Under the pieces are notes generated by a model that saw only the letters and a list, made by a program, of their open reading frames with translations, was not told the origin of the DNA and searched no databases. Positions 1 to 9,569 of a DNA stretch of 42,597 bases are shown here, one piece after another. How positions within the stretch are numbered: the first letter of the stretch is position 1; each line of letters opens with the position of its first letter. The stretch spans positions 1 to 42,597 of the forward strand of contig JAOEWO010000022.1 in the NCBI GenBank assembly GCA_028383925.1. Reading direction: 5' to 3'. Made by a program: the position numbers and the translations under genes. This DNA is from Winogradskyella sp. Lineage in GTDB: Bacteria; Bacteroidota; Bacteroidia; Flavobacteriales; Flavobacteriaceae.

Positions 1-549
1 AAAGAAAAACTAGACCTACCAGATCGTGGCATAGAAACCATGTTTAGAGTGGCCCTAAGAAACCATATAACTTTAAGTGATATTGCAGATACAAAAGCCA
101 ATATTTTATTGTCTGTAAATGCCATTATAATTTCTTTAGTATTGTCTAACTTAGTTTCTAAGCTAGACAACCCATCTAATAGTTATTTAATATGGCCTAC
201 AGCAATATTTGCATTATCTACAGTTGTTTCTATTATATTATCGGTATTGGCAACACGACCAAATGTAACGGGAGGTAAATTCACAAAAGAAGATGTGGCT
301 AACAAAAAAGTAAACCTTTTATTTTTTGGTAATTTTCATAAAATGAAACTTGAAGAATTTGAATGGGCTATGCAAGAAATGATGCAAGACAAGGATTATC
401 TGTACGGCTCGCTTACAAAAGATTTATATTTTTTAGGACTTGTTTTAAACAGAAAGTACAACTTACTACGACTAACTTATACCGTTTTTGCAGTAGGTAT
501 AGTGGTAAGTGTTGTTGCGTTTGGTATTGCTTTTCATTTTTCTGCGTAA
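1..549 (+). CDS. C-terminal part of a PycTM/HD-type membrane protein (5' end outside window)
   Basis: The frame that contains the first ATG (40) is open back to base 1, so the true start probably lies outside the window and this is a 3' fragment. Three hydrophobic segments are visible: about residues 20-40 and 50-70 counted from the ATG at 40, and a final one at about 146-167. Between them is a conserved soluble stretch with LLFFGNFHKM and KDYLYGSLTKDLYFLG. I recognise this layout from flavobacterial proteins annotated as HD-domain phosphohydrolase plus a Pycsar-effector-like transmembrane domain (PycTM, DUF5706). That assignment is from memory of the family, and the HD part cannot be seen here. 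No pyrimidine cyclase gene is next to it in the window, so a Pycsar defence role is not supported. It converges with the GAF gene, 35 bp away. Confidence 0.6.
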   Translation, partial: KEKLDLPDRGIETMFRVALRNHITLSDIADTKANILLSVNAIIISLVLSNLVSKLDNPSNSYLIWPTAIFALSTVVSIILSVLATRPNVTGGKFTKEDVANKKVNLLFFGNFHKMKLEEFEWAMQEMMQDKDYLYGSLTKDLYFLGLVLNRKYNLLRLTYTVFAVGIVVSVVAFGIAFHFSA

Positions 550-584
550 GATATTTTGGTAGTAAATAAATAATTTACCACAGC

Positions 585-2957
585 TTAAGCCTTAATCTCT
601 TTCATTAAATCATTGTAGGTGTAAAAAGATTGATCAGTCTTATTTTTATGATACAAAACACTTACCCTTATAGCTCTTAAACCTGTAACAGCTTGCAAAT
701 CTTGCAACTCCACAATCTCAATATCTGTATCTAAATAATTTTTAGATTGTAAAAAAGTAATATATCTTAAATACTCTACCTCATCTTCTTTTTGAGAATA
801 TACAATACTAATCTTCCCTTTTTGGGTAACCCTATCTGTAGTGCCTTTTATATATGCTTTATCTACGCGTTTTTTAACAATTTCATATCTGGCATTGTAT
901 GTGCCATCTACATCAAACTGTTTTTCGTCCATTCTAAAACTTATAGATAAAGGCTGATTAAAAACTAGTACCATTGATGCCACATCTAAAGCTACAGGTA
1001 AACTAGGTTGCATTTGGTAGTAAGCATTTTCCATTTCGCACATCACCTGCAATTGCCACAATCTTAAATTGTAAAGATATATAGGATTAAAACTATCTTC
1101 TTTAGTAATAGACTCGCCTATATACATATTATGCTCTACACCATCCGTTTTAAAACGCTCAAAATAATGCGGATACATTTGTTGTGCTTCTTCTTGTTTC
1201 TTATCTAATAAAGCTGCCATTTCTTTATTAATTAATGTGATGGTATCATCGTATTGTTTTCTATGATGGTACAAAACATCTACATCATCATCTATATGAT
1301 GAAAGTAATTCTCTATTTGAAATTTTAACTCATCTCTAGTATATAAATGCTTAAGAATAGGTTCTATTTCATCTTTTATAAAACCCGCTATTTGTTGCTC
1401 ACTATCTACCTGAAAGCTGTTTTTCAGGCCTTTTAAATAGGTGTTTATTTGATAAATATATTGCTCATATATGGGTAAAGCTTCAGTCTTAAATATGGTT
1501 TCTAAAACTTGTTTTACGTGAGTTAATTGTAAGGTTAAATCTTGTTGTGTTGCCCAGTTTCGGGCTTCAGATGATCCTTTTATATCTATTTGGCCGTAAA
1601 GCGGATAAATATTTTCGAAAGCTATCTTTTTAAATACAGGGTTGTTACCGCTTAATTGGTCTTTTATAAAGTTTCGTGCTTCTTTCTCAAAACGCCAATG
1701 CACACTAGAGTGAATAGACGTACATTCTTTTTGAATAATTGCTTCTATTAGATTTTCTTCTTCGCTCTTAGAACGTTCTACAGCAGATACAATAAATGGC
1801 ATAACATCTACCAATTTATTAGCGTTAATACTGTTTAAAACCTTTGGCTTTTCAGAGACAATTTCTAAAATACCCATTAAACCTTCGGCATTAGCAATAG
1901 GTGCTAAAATAGCACTTTTAATGCCTTGGTTTTTTAATGTTTTGTATTGGGGTGCTTTTCCTTTAGATAGTTTATAAAACTTGTCTACATCAGAAATTGC
2001 ATAAAACTTTTTATCTTTTAATAAGGTTTGGTAAGACCAACTGCACATGGCATCTGTACACTTTAAGCTGGTGTTTTTATTTAGCAAATAGCTATCCATA
2101 CCAACACCATAAACTTGCTCAAAACTGTCGTCTTCTTTATTGTATATAGAGAAGCCTACTTTAACGTCGTTAAGCCCTAAAAGAGAACGAAAGATATCAT
2201 GAAAATCTTTCATAAAACCTTCATCCTTGCGTTTATTTTCGCCTATTAAAGAGGATTTAATATTAGAAATAGACTGGTCATCTGTTACATCAAAAATATT
2301 TGAAATCACAAATCCTTTAAACGTATAACTATTGGGCGGAAATTTTTCTTTCCACAGGTTAATATTTTCAAAGTTATCTAGTAATTCGTCATAATCTTGT
2401 TGACTTATTTTTGGTGCTTTTTCACTTGGAATAATTTCAGTAAAATCTGCATTATATAATATTTTATAATATCTAATTATACCGTTTTTATCTGGTATTT
2501 CATACAGAAATGGGCGCTTTAGATTGAGGCTATACCCATAACAAAAATTAAGTATTATAGTGCAAGCTATAATATACCTCTGATCTTCTGGCATATTTTT
2601 AATTTGCAATTTAAAACCAGTACCTGCGCTATTAACTATAGACTTAAAACGCTCTGAAGAATTAAATATAATATCGTGAAACGGTATTGAGGCCGTCTTA
2701 ATTTCGTTAGTTGTTAGTAACGGATTAAATGCATCTTGTAAAATACCTGCAATATCCGTTTCGTAAGTTTTAAACAAACTCAAATCGCTAAAACCCGTTC
2801 TTAACTCTGGGTTAGCTTCAGCAATTTTAATTACACGTTTTGCATTTGCAGCAATAAAATCGTTGTCTGCACTTATTAGTTTTTCGTATTGGGTAATTAG
2901 TTTGTTAAAGCTAACTTTTAATACAAAGGGGGAATCTATGTTATCGTTAATATCCAA
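585..2957 (-). CDS. GAF domain-containing protein, 790 aa, probably signalling
   Basis: A large soluble protein without signal peptide or membrane helices. Residues about 250-400 look like a GAF domain: an alpha/beta sensor fold with the stretches GVGMDSYLL, FYAISDVDKFY and GIKSAILAPIANAEGLMGIL. The rest (1-245 and 400-790) is mostly helical and I do not recognise a catalytic domain in it. Proteins of this size with one central GAF domain are common in Flavobacteriia, with no known function that I can name. The start is a TTG at 2957; no ATG or GTG lies between it and the upstream in-frame stop, so TTG is the only reasonable choice for the full N-terminus. It is transcribed leftward, 94 bp beyond the end of the glucan operon, so readthrough from that operon is possible. 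Confidence 0.65.
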   Translation of the reverse strand: MDINDNIDSPFVLKVSFNKLITQYEKLISADNDFIAANAKRVIKIAEANPELRTGFSDLSLFKTYETDIAGILQDAFNPLLTTNEIKTASIPFHDIIFNSSERFKSIVNSAGTGFKLQIKNMPEDQRYIIACTIILNFCYGYSLNLKRPFLYEIPDKNGIIRYYKILYNADFTEIIPSEKAPKISQQDYDELLDNFENINLWKEKFPPNSYTFKGFVISNIFDVTDDQSISNIKSSLIGENKRKDEGFMKDFHDIFRSLLGLNDVKVGFSIYNKEDDSFEQVYGVGMDSYLLNKNTSLKCTDAMCSWSYQTLLKDKKFYAISDVDKFYKLSKGKAPQYKTLKNQGIKSAILAPIANAEGLMGILEIVSEKPKVLNSINANKLVDVMPFIVSAVERSKSEEENLIEAIIQKECTSIHSSVHWRFEKEARNFIKDQLSGNNPVFKKIAFENIYPLYGQIDIKGSSEARNWATQQDLTLQLTHVKQVLETIFKTEALPIYEQYIYQINTYLKGLKNSFQVDSEQQIAGFIKDEIEPILKHLYTRDELKFQIENYFHHIDDDVDVLYHHRKQYDDTITLINKEMAALLDKKQEEAQQMYPHYFERFKTDGVEHNMYIGESITKEDSFNPIYLYNLRLWQLQVMCEMENAYYQMQPSLPVALDVASMVLVFNQPLSISFRMDEKQFDVDGTYNARYEIVKKRVDKAYIKGTTDRVTQKGKISIVYSQKEDEVEYLRYITFLQSKNYLDTDIEIVELQDLQAVTGLRAIRVSVLYHKNKTDQSFYTYNDLMKEIKA

Positions 2958-3051
2958 AACGTATGGTATCTCTTTAGAGTAAAGTTAATGAATAATTACC
3001 TTAGTCTCTTAAATATCTATTAACTAACTCAAAATGCGAGTTTCATTGTAA

Positions 3052-4710
3052 TTATAATTTTTCTAGAAGAACCATATTAAAATTTGATTCTATCTGTAAA
3101 CTTCCGTTTTTTACTTTATTAGAAACTTCTGAGTATGCATCTCTTACCAGATCACCATTTTTAAACACTTTTGAGACATCTATAGACTTGACTCCTTTGT
3201 CTAAATCTAAACCAATAACTACTAAATCTTTATAATCCCCATTTTGGTAACTTCTATAAAACACATAAGGCGACTGCGTAATCATTTGATGTACACCAGC
3301 ACCAACAGCAGGGTGGTTAGCTCTAAATTTGCCAAGTTTTTGCCAATGTAACAAAACCTCTTTAGTTGAGTTATTGTGAGCTATGGCATCCCAATTCATA
3401 AAAGAACGTAAAGTTGCATCACCAATAGTACTATCTATAACTAAAGCTCTTGCAGATTCATCACCATAATATACCTGTGATGTACCGGGAGCTAATAATA
3501 ACTTATTTGCTGTTTCGTAAGATTTTTCTCTTATGGCATCAAAAGGGCTACCATCATCGTGTGAGCTTAAATAATTTAGTGTTCCGTAGTTTTTTAAATC
3601 TCCTTGTAAAACGTTAGAATATCTTTTAAATAGATCTTCATAACCCATTTCTTTTGCGTTCCATTTAAATTCAAAATTAATTAAGCTATGAAAACTTTCT
3701 GGTTCAAAGTAGTTGACTTCTTTATCACTAAAATTAAATTGCTTACCACTACTTACACCATAATTATAAACCTCACCGACCAAATAAAATTCATTATCAT
3801 CTAAAACTTTGTCTGAATTGTTGCTTTTAAATTCTGAAAATGCATAATCACATGCTGCTCTAAATTCTTGCCAAACATAAGCTTCGGTATGTTTTACTGT
3901 ATCTACTCTGTAACCGTCAATACCAAATTCTGTAATATAATCTGTTAACCATTTTATAATATAAAAACGAGGTGCTCTAGGGTAACCTGTACGTTCAAAA
4001 AATGCATCTAACTCTTTAACTTCTTGTTGGTAGCGTCCTTCTGCTTTCCATTTAGCAACTAACTGCGGTGGCAATGCTACATTGTTATTACTTTCAGTTT
4101 TAATATCTGGTAAATTTTTAACCAAAGTACAGCTTACTGTGTTATCGTAAGTATCGTAAGTACATTGTTTATCTGTTCTCACCCATTCTTCTGGCCAAAC
4201 TGTATCGCTATCTGTTACAGGCCCTGTATGGTTAATAACTGCATCTAAAACAATTCTTATACCTTTAGCATGGGCAGCACTAACCAAGTTATGTAAGTCT
4301 TCTTTAGTGCCAAAATTAGGGTCTATTTTGGTCCAATCTTTGGTCCAATACCCATGAAAACCATAACTAAAACCTGTACTCTCATTGGTACCACCATGTA
4401 TTTGTTCTACAACAGGAGTCATCCAAATAGCATTAATACCTAGGTCAGTAAAATAGCCTTCATTTACTTTTTGGGTAATACCTTTAATATCGCCACCTTT
4501 AAAACCTCTAAGCTTGCCTGTTTCTTCTGTTCTATTAAAATTAACATCGTTAGTGGTGTCAGCATTATTAAAACGATCTGTTAAAAGGAAATAGAGGTTT
4601 GCGCTTTCCCAAACAAATGGCGTTTCGGTACTATCTTGTGGTATTTTAATCTCATTTTGACAATTAAAAAAAAGCGTAAAAACAAGTAATAGCATTAGTG
4701 ATTTTTGCAT
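3052..4710 (-). CDS. GH13 alpha-amylase/neopullulanase-like lipoprotein
   Basis: Glycoside hydrolase family 13 enzyme cleaving alpha-1,4 (possibly alpha-1,6) glucan bonds, placed at the membrane by a lipid anchor: hydrophobic N-terminus followed by FFNC, with Cys17 as lipidation site. All four GH13 signature regions are present: DAVINH (Asp156), GYRVDTVKH with nucleophile Asp270, GEVYN with acid/base Glu313, and SSHDDG with transition-state Asp385. The 552-aa length suits a TIM barrel plus C-terminal beta domain. An extra Cys-containing insert (about residues 170-205) follows region I. It is the last gene of the leftward glucan operon, 3 bp after the next GH13 gene, so it is co-transcribed with the MFS/GH65 genes. 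Substrate preference cannot be read from sequence alone. Confidence 0.9.
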   Translation of the reverse strand: MQKSLMLLLVFTLFFNCQNEIKIPQDSTETPFVWESANLYFLLTDRFNNADTTNDVNFNRTEETGKLRGFKGGDIKGITQKVNEGYFTDLGINAIWMTPVVEQIHGGTNESTGFSYGFHGYWTKDWTKIDPNFGTKEDLHNLVSAAHAKGIRIVLDAVINHTGPVTDSDTVWPEEWVRTDKQCTYDTYDNTVSCTLVKNLPDIKTESNNNVALPPQLVAKWKAEGRYQQEVKELDAFFERTGYPRAPRFYIIKWLTDYITEFGIDGYRVDTVKHTEAYVWQEFRAACDYAFSEFKSNNSDKVLDDNEFYLVGEVYNYGVSSGKQFNFSDKEVNYFEPESFHSLINFEFKWNAKEMGYEDLFKRYSNVLQGDLKNYGTLNYLSSHDDGSPFDAIREKSYETANKLLLAPGTSQVYYGDESARALVIDSTIGDATLRSFMNWDAIAHNNSTKEVLLHWQKLGKFRANHPAVGAGVHQMITQSPYVFYRSYQNGDYKDLVVIGLDLDKGVKSIDVSKVFKNGDLVRDAYSEVSNKVKNGSLQIESNFNMVLLEKL

Positions 4711-4713
4711 AGA

Positions 4714-6129
4714 TTATTTAATTAGAATTTTATAACTCCAAGGTTTCATTTCAAAAGCATCACCATTTAATACTATCGATTTATTAGTCATGTAATTAAG
4801 ATATTCACCTTGTGGAGCATTAATCTTATTGCTCTTATCAGAAAAATTACCGATAAACAAAATAGTTTTATCATCTTTAGAACGCTCAAACATTAGGATA
4901 TCTTTTTCGGAATTTAAACGGGTATAATCAGCAGCATTTTTACCACCATTTAATGCTGGATTTGTATTTTTGAGTGTTCCTAATTTTTGAAGTAAGGCCC
5001 AACTATCTGCTTTTATTTTAGGAAAAGAATCTTTTTCAAAAAACTTTAAACGATGGTTTAAATTATACTCTTGACCCGAGTAAATTAATGGCATACCTTT
5101 TAGCATAAAACTCGTTACCGTCATTAATTCTGAAGCTTCACCCATACGCTCTTTTATTGTGCCACTCCAAGAGTTTTCATCGTGGTTGGTTACAAAATTC
5201 ATTAAGATATCGTCAGCAGCATAATCTGTAGTTATTTTAGTAATGTAAGCGTCATAATCTGTTAGATTTTTCTCTTGTTTTGCTAAACCGTTTAATAAAT
5301 GATGACCATCCCAAGCGTAAGCCATATCAAACAAGTTACCTTCTAACAGCTCTGGCTCCCATGCTTCTGCTAGCATAAAAATATCTTTTTGTGCTCTTAA
5401 TTGTGGTACGGCTTCTTGCCAAAAATCTGTTGGTACAGAACCTGCTACGTCACATCTAAAACCATCAACACCCTCTTTAGTAAGCCAATAACTCATATCT
5501 GCAATCATGGCATTGCGCATGTCTTTGTTATTGTAATTTAAATCTGCTACATCTGTCCAATCAGTACCATCAGGGTGCACAACCTCACCATTATCGTTTT
5601 GTGTGTAATATTCTGGGTTTGTTTTTAACCATTTATGATCCCAACCAGTATGATTTGGCACCCAATCTAAGATGACGTAAATACCATTTGCATGCGCAAC
5701 TTTAATTAATTTTCTAAAATCTTCTTTTGTTCCAAATTCTGGGTTTATCTCTGTAAAATCACTAACTGCGTAATAACTGCCCAGATACTTTGCTTGTTGG
5801 TCTTCAGGAAAATCTGATGCAAACTTGCTATCTGCACCACCAGTGGCTTTTCTTTTGGTTTCTGAAATAGGAAAAACAGGCATTAACCAAATAACTTTTA
5901 CACCTAATTGTTTTAGCTGCGGTATGTCTTTTGTAAATTCATTAAAAGTACCCTCTGGCGAATATTGACGAATATTAGCTTCGTAAATCACTGCTGTTTC
6001 TAAGTCTAATGCAGAAATTGGTTGTAATACCTCTACTTTTTTAGCTGCGGCTTTAGCTTCTTCTTTTTTCTCTGTTTTACAAGCTACAAATACTAATAGC
6101 ATACAGATTATAACTGCGTAGTTTTTCAT
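4714..6129 (-). CDS. GH13 alpha-amylase family lipoprotein, 471 aa
   Basis: Second of the adjacent GH13 lipoproteins. The N-terminus MKNYAVIICMLLVFVAC gives a lipobox ending at Cys17, followed by a Lys/Glu/Ala-rich linker (18-40). Catalytic regions: DWVPNH (Asp155), GFRCDVAG with nucleophile Asp227, AEAWEPE with acid/base Glu255, and TNHDENSW with Asp317. The barrel opens with AVIYEANIRQYSPEGTF, a pattern of compact amylases that act on short maltooligosaccharides. It is clearly different from the GH13 gene downstream (other region II and III residues), so the pair is not a recent duplication. It is 5 bp downstream of the GH31 gene and 3 bp upstream of the next GH13. Likely role: degradation of imported maltodextrin in the periplasm; exact product pattern unknown. 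Confidence 0.9.
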   Translation of the reverse strand: MKNYAVIICMLLVFVACKTEKKEEAKAAAKKVEVLQPISALDLETAVIYEANIRQYSPEGTFNEFTKDIPQLKQLGVKVIWLMPVFPISETKRKATGGADSKFASDFPEDQQAKYLGSYYAVSDFTEINPEFGTKEDFRKLIKVAHANGIYVILDWVPNHTGWDHKWLKTNPEYYTQNDNGEVVHPDGTDWTDVADLNYNNKDMRNAMIADMSYWLTKEGVDGFRCDVAGSVPTDFWQEAVPQLRAQKDIFMLAEAWEPELLEGNLFDMAYAWDGHHLLNGLAKQEKNLTDYDAYITKITTDYAADDILMNFVTNHDENSWSGTIKERMGEASELMTVTSFMLKGMPLIYSGQEYNLNHRLKFFEKDSFPKIKADSWALLQKLGTLKNTNPALNGGKNAADYTRLNSEKDILMFERSKDDKTILFIGNFSDKSNKINAPQGEYLNYMTNKSIVLNGDAFEMKPWSYKILIK

Positions 6130-6134
6130 ATTAA

Positions 6135-8594
6135 TTATCTTTTTAATTTTATTTTAATTTCTTTTGTTTCTGACGCTTTCCAACCGATTGGAATGTCTAA
6201 TGTCTTTGTTTCTGAGTTCCATTTAACATTGACTTTTTTTCCATCTACCTTTACCGATTTTGGTGCATTTTGAATATTATGAACTCTTAAATCGACTGCT
6301 TTATCTTTAGGGAATAAGGTGTTTTCATCAGTATAGCGGAGAACATAGATTTGTTTTAAATTTAATTTCAAATTAGAACCTTTGTATTCTGCAATAAAAT
6401 TCATCATTTCATAGTCACCATTCTTAATAGAATTGACATCCTTACCGTTGTCAGTATAAAAAGTCCGTACCGTTTCTGGTGAGCTAGTATCAAAATAATA
6501 ATGTAACTCGAGTGTGCTATTATCGTACTCTGAAGTATTGCTTATTGGCTTAGTTAAAGGAATAAAAGCACCAGCTCTTACATAAGTAGGAATAGAATTC
6601 TCATTTAACCGAACTGTTTTTGTTTGTCCACCTATTATCTTTTCATTTGTATAAAAATCGAACCAGACGTTATCTTTAGGAAAATAAATATCTTGTGCTC
6701 TCTTTTTTGCCTCTAAAACAGGAGATACTAAAATATCATTTCCCCATAAATAGGCCTTTGAATAATCTAAAATATTTGTATTATTTGGTTCTTCAAAAAA
6801 CAACGGTCGCATTAATGGTTTTCCGAACGCATGATTTTGATACATTAAATTGTAATTATAAGGTAACATTCTGTATCGCATCGCTATGGCAGATTTTGCT
6901 AAACGTTTCGCTTTGTCACTTCTAAAAACAGGTTCACTTGGCACACCTTCTTGTGCATGAGGTCTAAAAATTGGATTAAAAACACCGTATTGTAACCAAC
7001 GGACGTACAACTCATCATCTAAATTATAACCAGCAAATCCGCCCAAATCAGAATGCATATAAGCCATACCTTGCATACCCATTTGTAATGCGATTTTTGG
7101 CTGACTTTGCAAACCTCCCCAGGTTCTATTAACGTCACCAGACCAAGGCACCATACCATAACGTTGCGAGCCAGAATAACCTGCACGCATTAAAATAAAA
7201 GGTCTGCGATTAGGGTTGGCTTTTAAACTTGCTTCTTGCACTAATTTTGCCCAATCATGGCCGTAAATATTATGAACTTCTGCAGCACTACCTGTGTGAT
7301 GTTGTATCCAATTGGGATGTACTTCTGGCTCACCTAAATCTCCCCAAAATCCATTAACACCAATATCTGAAAGCTCTGTATAAATGTTTTTAAACCATGC
7401 TTTCCCTTTAGGATTATATATATCTACTATACCGGTGTTACCAAAGTAAAAGTCGTACGTGGCAGAGTTACCAACAGAATCTTTAGCCAATACCTCTTTG
7501 TTAACGGCCTCATCCCACTTTTTTGAGGTCGATAAAATAAAAGGCTCTGTAATTAAAATCGTTTCCACATTTTTAGTGGCTAAATCTTTAATCATTTGTA
7601 TTGGATTTGGAAATGAGTCTTTATAAAACTCAAGATTTCCCATAGTGCCTTTAATATCTTTTCCGAACCAATATAAGTCTAAAATAACAGCATCTACTGG
7701 TATGTCTTCTTCTTTAAATTTGGCAATAGTCATTTCTACTTCTTCTTGAGAATGATAACCAAATCGGCTTGAAAAATTTCCTAAAGCCCAACGTGGTAGC
7801 ATGGGTTGTTTACCTGTTAATTTTGTATAATTATCTATAACATTATACCATGTATTACCAACAATGACTTGGTAGGTTTTACGACCTGAAACTGTTTCGT
7901 ATGTTAAGCTATTGTCACCTTTGCTATCTAAATCTAGGTAGCCAATTGGTGCATTATCAAAATGAATCATGTATTTATTAGATGATACAACTATTGGCAT
8001 TGTAAAATTCATCAATTTAGATTCTGTTTCGTAGCCATAATGAGCTCTATTGAATAATGGTAAACGGTGGCCGCGACGATTCATACCTAATGCTCTGGCA
8101 CCACCACCATAAAGCACTTCGTCTTTTGTAAGATTAAATTCTATTTTTTCGGTCTCTTTGGCTATAATATTATCTTTAACCATTGCCATAGGCTGGTGTG
8201 TACTTTTATAGTAGCCTCGTTTTTCGGAGGTGATAAATTTATCTTTATAATAGTAAGAAATTTGAAAAGGGCTTTTAGTAATTACAGCATATAAGCCCGC
8301 TTTTGTTGTTAGCAAAATATCTTCACCTCTTTTTGAAATTTCAAACTTAGTAGTATTAGGCTCAGATGTTACGGCATGAGACTCTTTTTTTAACATTTCG
8401 CCATGTGGCACAAATGTAGTTTCTATAATATGAAAAGAAAATGGCCTAATTAAATAAAGTCCATCATTGGTTTCAATAGCTACTTGCGATCCATTATTTA
8501 TGTTTTCTGCATTAACAAATGTTCTTTCAGCATTTTGTGCTGTTAGTGTTACTGATAAAAATACGACTGTTATTACTAAAATTATTTGCTTCAT
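6135..8594 (-). CDS. GH31 alpha-glucosidase, secreted/periplasmic
   Basis: Family GH31 exo-acting alpha-glucosidase that removes terminal glucose from maltooligosaccharides. A Sec signal peptide ends near residue 20 (TLTAQ) and there is no lipobox Cys, so it is probably periplasmic. Visible family marks: the N-terminal beta domain, then the barrel with LDLYWF, the nucleophile motif GFWGDLGEPE (Asp419) and the acid/base motif WSGDVNRTW (Asp487). C-terminal beta domains follow (from about residue 600). The 819-aa length is normal. This locus uses GH31 where the Bacteroides sus operon uses a GH97 SusB. Co-transcribed with the GH13 lipoprotein 5 bp downstream and preceded by the esterase-fold gene 43 bp upstream. 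Confidence 0.9.
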   Translation of the reverse strand: MKQIILVITVVFLSVTLTAQNAERTFVNAENINNGSQVAIETNDGLYLIRPFSFHIIETTFVPHGEMLKKESHAVTSEPNTTKFEISKRGEDILLTTKAGLYAVITKSPFQISYYYKDKFITSEKRGYYKSTHQPMAMVKDNIIAKETEKIEFNLTKDEVLYGGGARALGMNRRGHRLPLFNRAHYGYETESKLMNFTMPIVVSSNKYMIHFDNAPIGYLDLDSKGDNSLTYETVSGRKTYQVIVGNTWYNVIDNYTKLTGKQPMLPRWALGNFSSRFGYHSQEEVEMTIAKFKEEDIPVDAVILDLYWFGKDIKGTMGNLEFYKDSFPNPIQMIKDLATKNVETILITEPFILSTSKKWDEAVNKEVLAKDSVGNSATYDFYFGNTGIVDIYNPKGKAWFKNIYTELSDIGVNGFWGDLGEPEVHPNWIQHHTGSAAEVHNIYGHDWAKLVQEASLKANPNRRPFILMRAGYSGSQRYGMVPWSGDVNRTWGGLQSQPKIALQMGMQGMAYMHSDLGGFAGYNLDDELYVRWLQYGVFNPIFRPHAQEGVPSEPVFRSDKAKRLAKSAIAMRYRMLPYNYNLMYQNHAFGKPLMRPLFFEEPNNTNILDYSKAYLWGNDILVSPVLEAKKRAQDIYFPKDNVWFDFYTNEKIIGGQTKTVRLNENSIPTYVRAGAFIPLTKPISNTSEYDNSTLELHYYFDTSSPETVRTFYTDNGKDVNSIKNGDYEMMNFIAEYKGSNLKLNLKQIYVLRYTDENTLFPKDKAVDLRVHNIQNAPKSVKVDGKKVNVKWNSETKTLDIPIGWKASETKEIKIKLKR

Positions 8595-8637
8595 ATTGTG
8601 GTTTTATGAGATTCTGAAACACGTTCAGAATAACAAA

Positions 8638-9567
8638 CTATTTTCCTAATAAAAATAGTAATGGTTTATCTAATCTTTTATTCCATGACTGTTCAGAATG
8701 ATCTGTGCCTTCAAAAAACAAATTCCTAGCATTTTTAACTGTATAGCCTTTGGTTTTTAAAATTTTATTTAGTCTTGGCGCATATTGTGGGTAATACTGA
8801 TCTAAAGTTTTGTTACCGTAATCAAAATATAACTTATGGTTACCTGACTCTGGTAAATTGGCTTCCATATAATTAAAAATAGCTTCAGGAAACGGATTAT
8901 CTTCCTTTGGCGCTGCACCAGGCCAGTGTGTAGATAAACAGCCAGCACCACCAAAAACATTAGGATATTCGCTAACCGCATACATAGACATTAAGCCACC
9001 CATACTAGACCCCATTACATAGGTATAATCTCTAGTTGTATGTACTGAATACCTTTTGTCTATTACTGGCTTTAATTCTTCAACTAAAAATCTTAGGTAA
9101 TTGTCACCATTAAATTTAGCATTCATATTAGCATTAACAGCCGCTTCTAAAAGTTTTTCTTGAACAGATGTATCTAAAATTTGAAATGCTTTTTGAGGAA
9201 ACAAATCTTGCCATCTAATTTCAGGAATATTATGTATACCAACCACAATAAAATCTTTAACCTTAGCCTCTGCCATTAGTTGTGTAGCCCATTCATCTAC
9301 TTTCCATTCTTGCTTATTCCAAGTGGTTGTAGAATCAAATAGGTTTTGACCGTCGTGCATATAAAGTACAGCATACTTTTTGTCTTCTGAATAATTATCT
9401 GGTAACCAAACATCGACTGGTCTTGGTGTAATATATTGCGACGGAAAATTTTCTACTCTGTACAAATCACCACCAGCTAAAACAGCATTTTCAAGCTTTA
9501 TAAACCTTATTGATACTATACTTAAAGCAGAAATAATTAGTACTGAAATAACAGAAACAATTCTCAT
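8638..9567 (-). CDS. Alpha/beta-hydrolase, esterase D-like family
   Basis: Putative esterase (PF00756-type alpha/beta hydrolase). An N-terminal hydrophobic segment (2-20) suggests export or membrane anchoring. The core shows VWLPDNY, YAVLYMHDGQNLFD, the nucleophile elbow GSSMGG with Ser188, and a late His in GTDHSEQSW (near residue 290), the expected catalytic His. The 309-aa length is normal. It sits inside the glucan operon, 2 bp from the GH13 gene upstream and 43 bp from GH31 downstream. A role in removing acyl groups from substituted glucan or in releasing a cofactor is possible, but the family is broad (feruloyl, acetyl and siderophore esterases), so the substrate is unknown. Confidence 0.8.
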   Translation of the reverse strand: MRIVSVISVLIISALSIVSIRFIKLENAVLAGGDLYRVENFPSQYITPRPVDVWLPDNYSEDKKYAVLYMHDGQNLFDSTTTWNKQEWKVDEWATQLMAEAKVKDFIVVGIHNIPEIRWQDLFPQKAFQILDTSVQEKLLEAAVNANMNAKFNGDNYLRFLVEELKPVIDKRYSVHTTRDYTYVMGSSMGGLMSMYAVSEYPNVFGGAGCLSTHWPGAAPKEDNPFPEAIFNYMEANLPESGNHKLYFDYGNKTLDQYYPQYAPRLNKILKTKGYTVKNARNLFFEGTDHSEQSWNKRLDKPLLFLLGK

Positions 9568-9569
9568 AA

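Noticed and set aside
550..584. A possible bidirectional terminator between the first two convergent genes (TGGTAGTAAAT ... ATTTACCA).
   Set aside because: The stem requires a two-base bulge, is almost entirely A-T, and has no clear T-run.
1..2957. A Pycsar anti-phage defence system at the left edge.
   Set aside because: No nucleotidyl cyclase gene is visible; the neighbour is a GAF protein on the opposite strand. Only a domain resemblance remains.
3052..6129. Recent tandem duplication of the two adjacent GH13 lipoprotein genes.
   Set aside because: The catalytic regions and lengths differ (552 versus 471 aa, GYRVDTVKH versus GFRCDVAG), pointing to different subfamilies.
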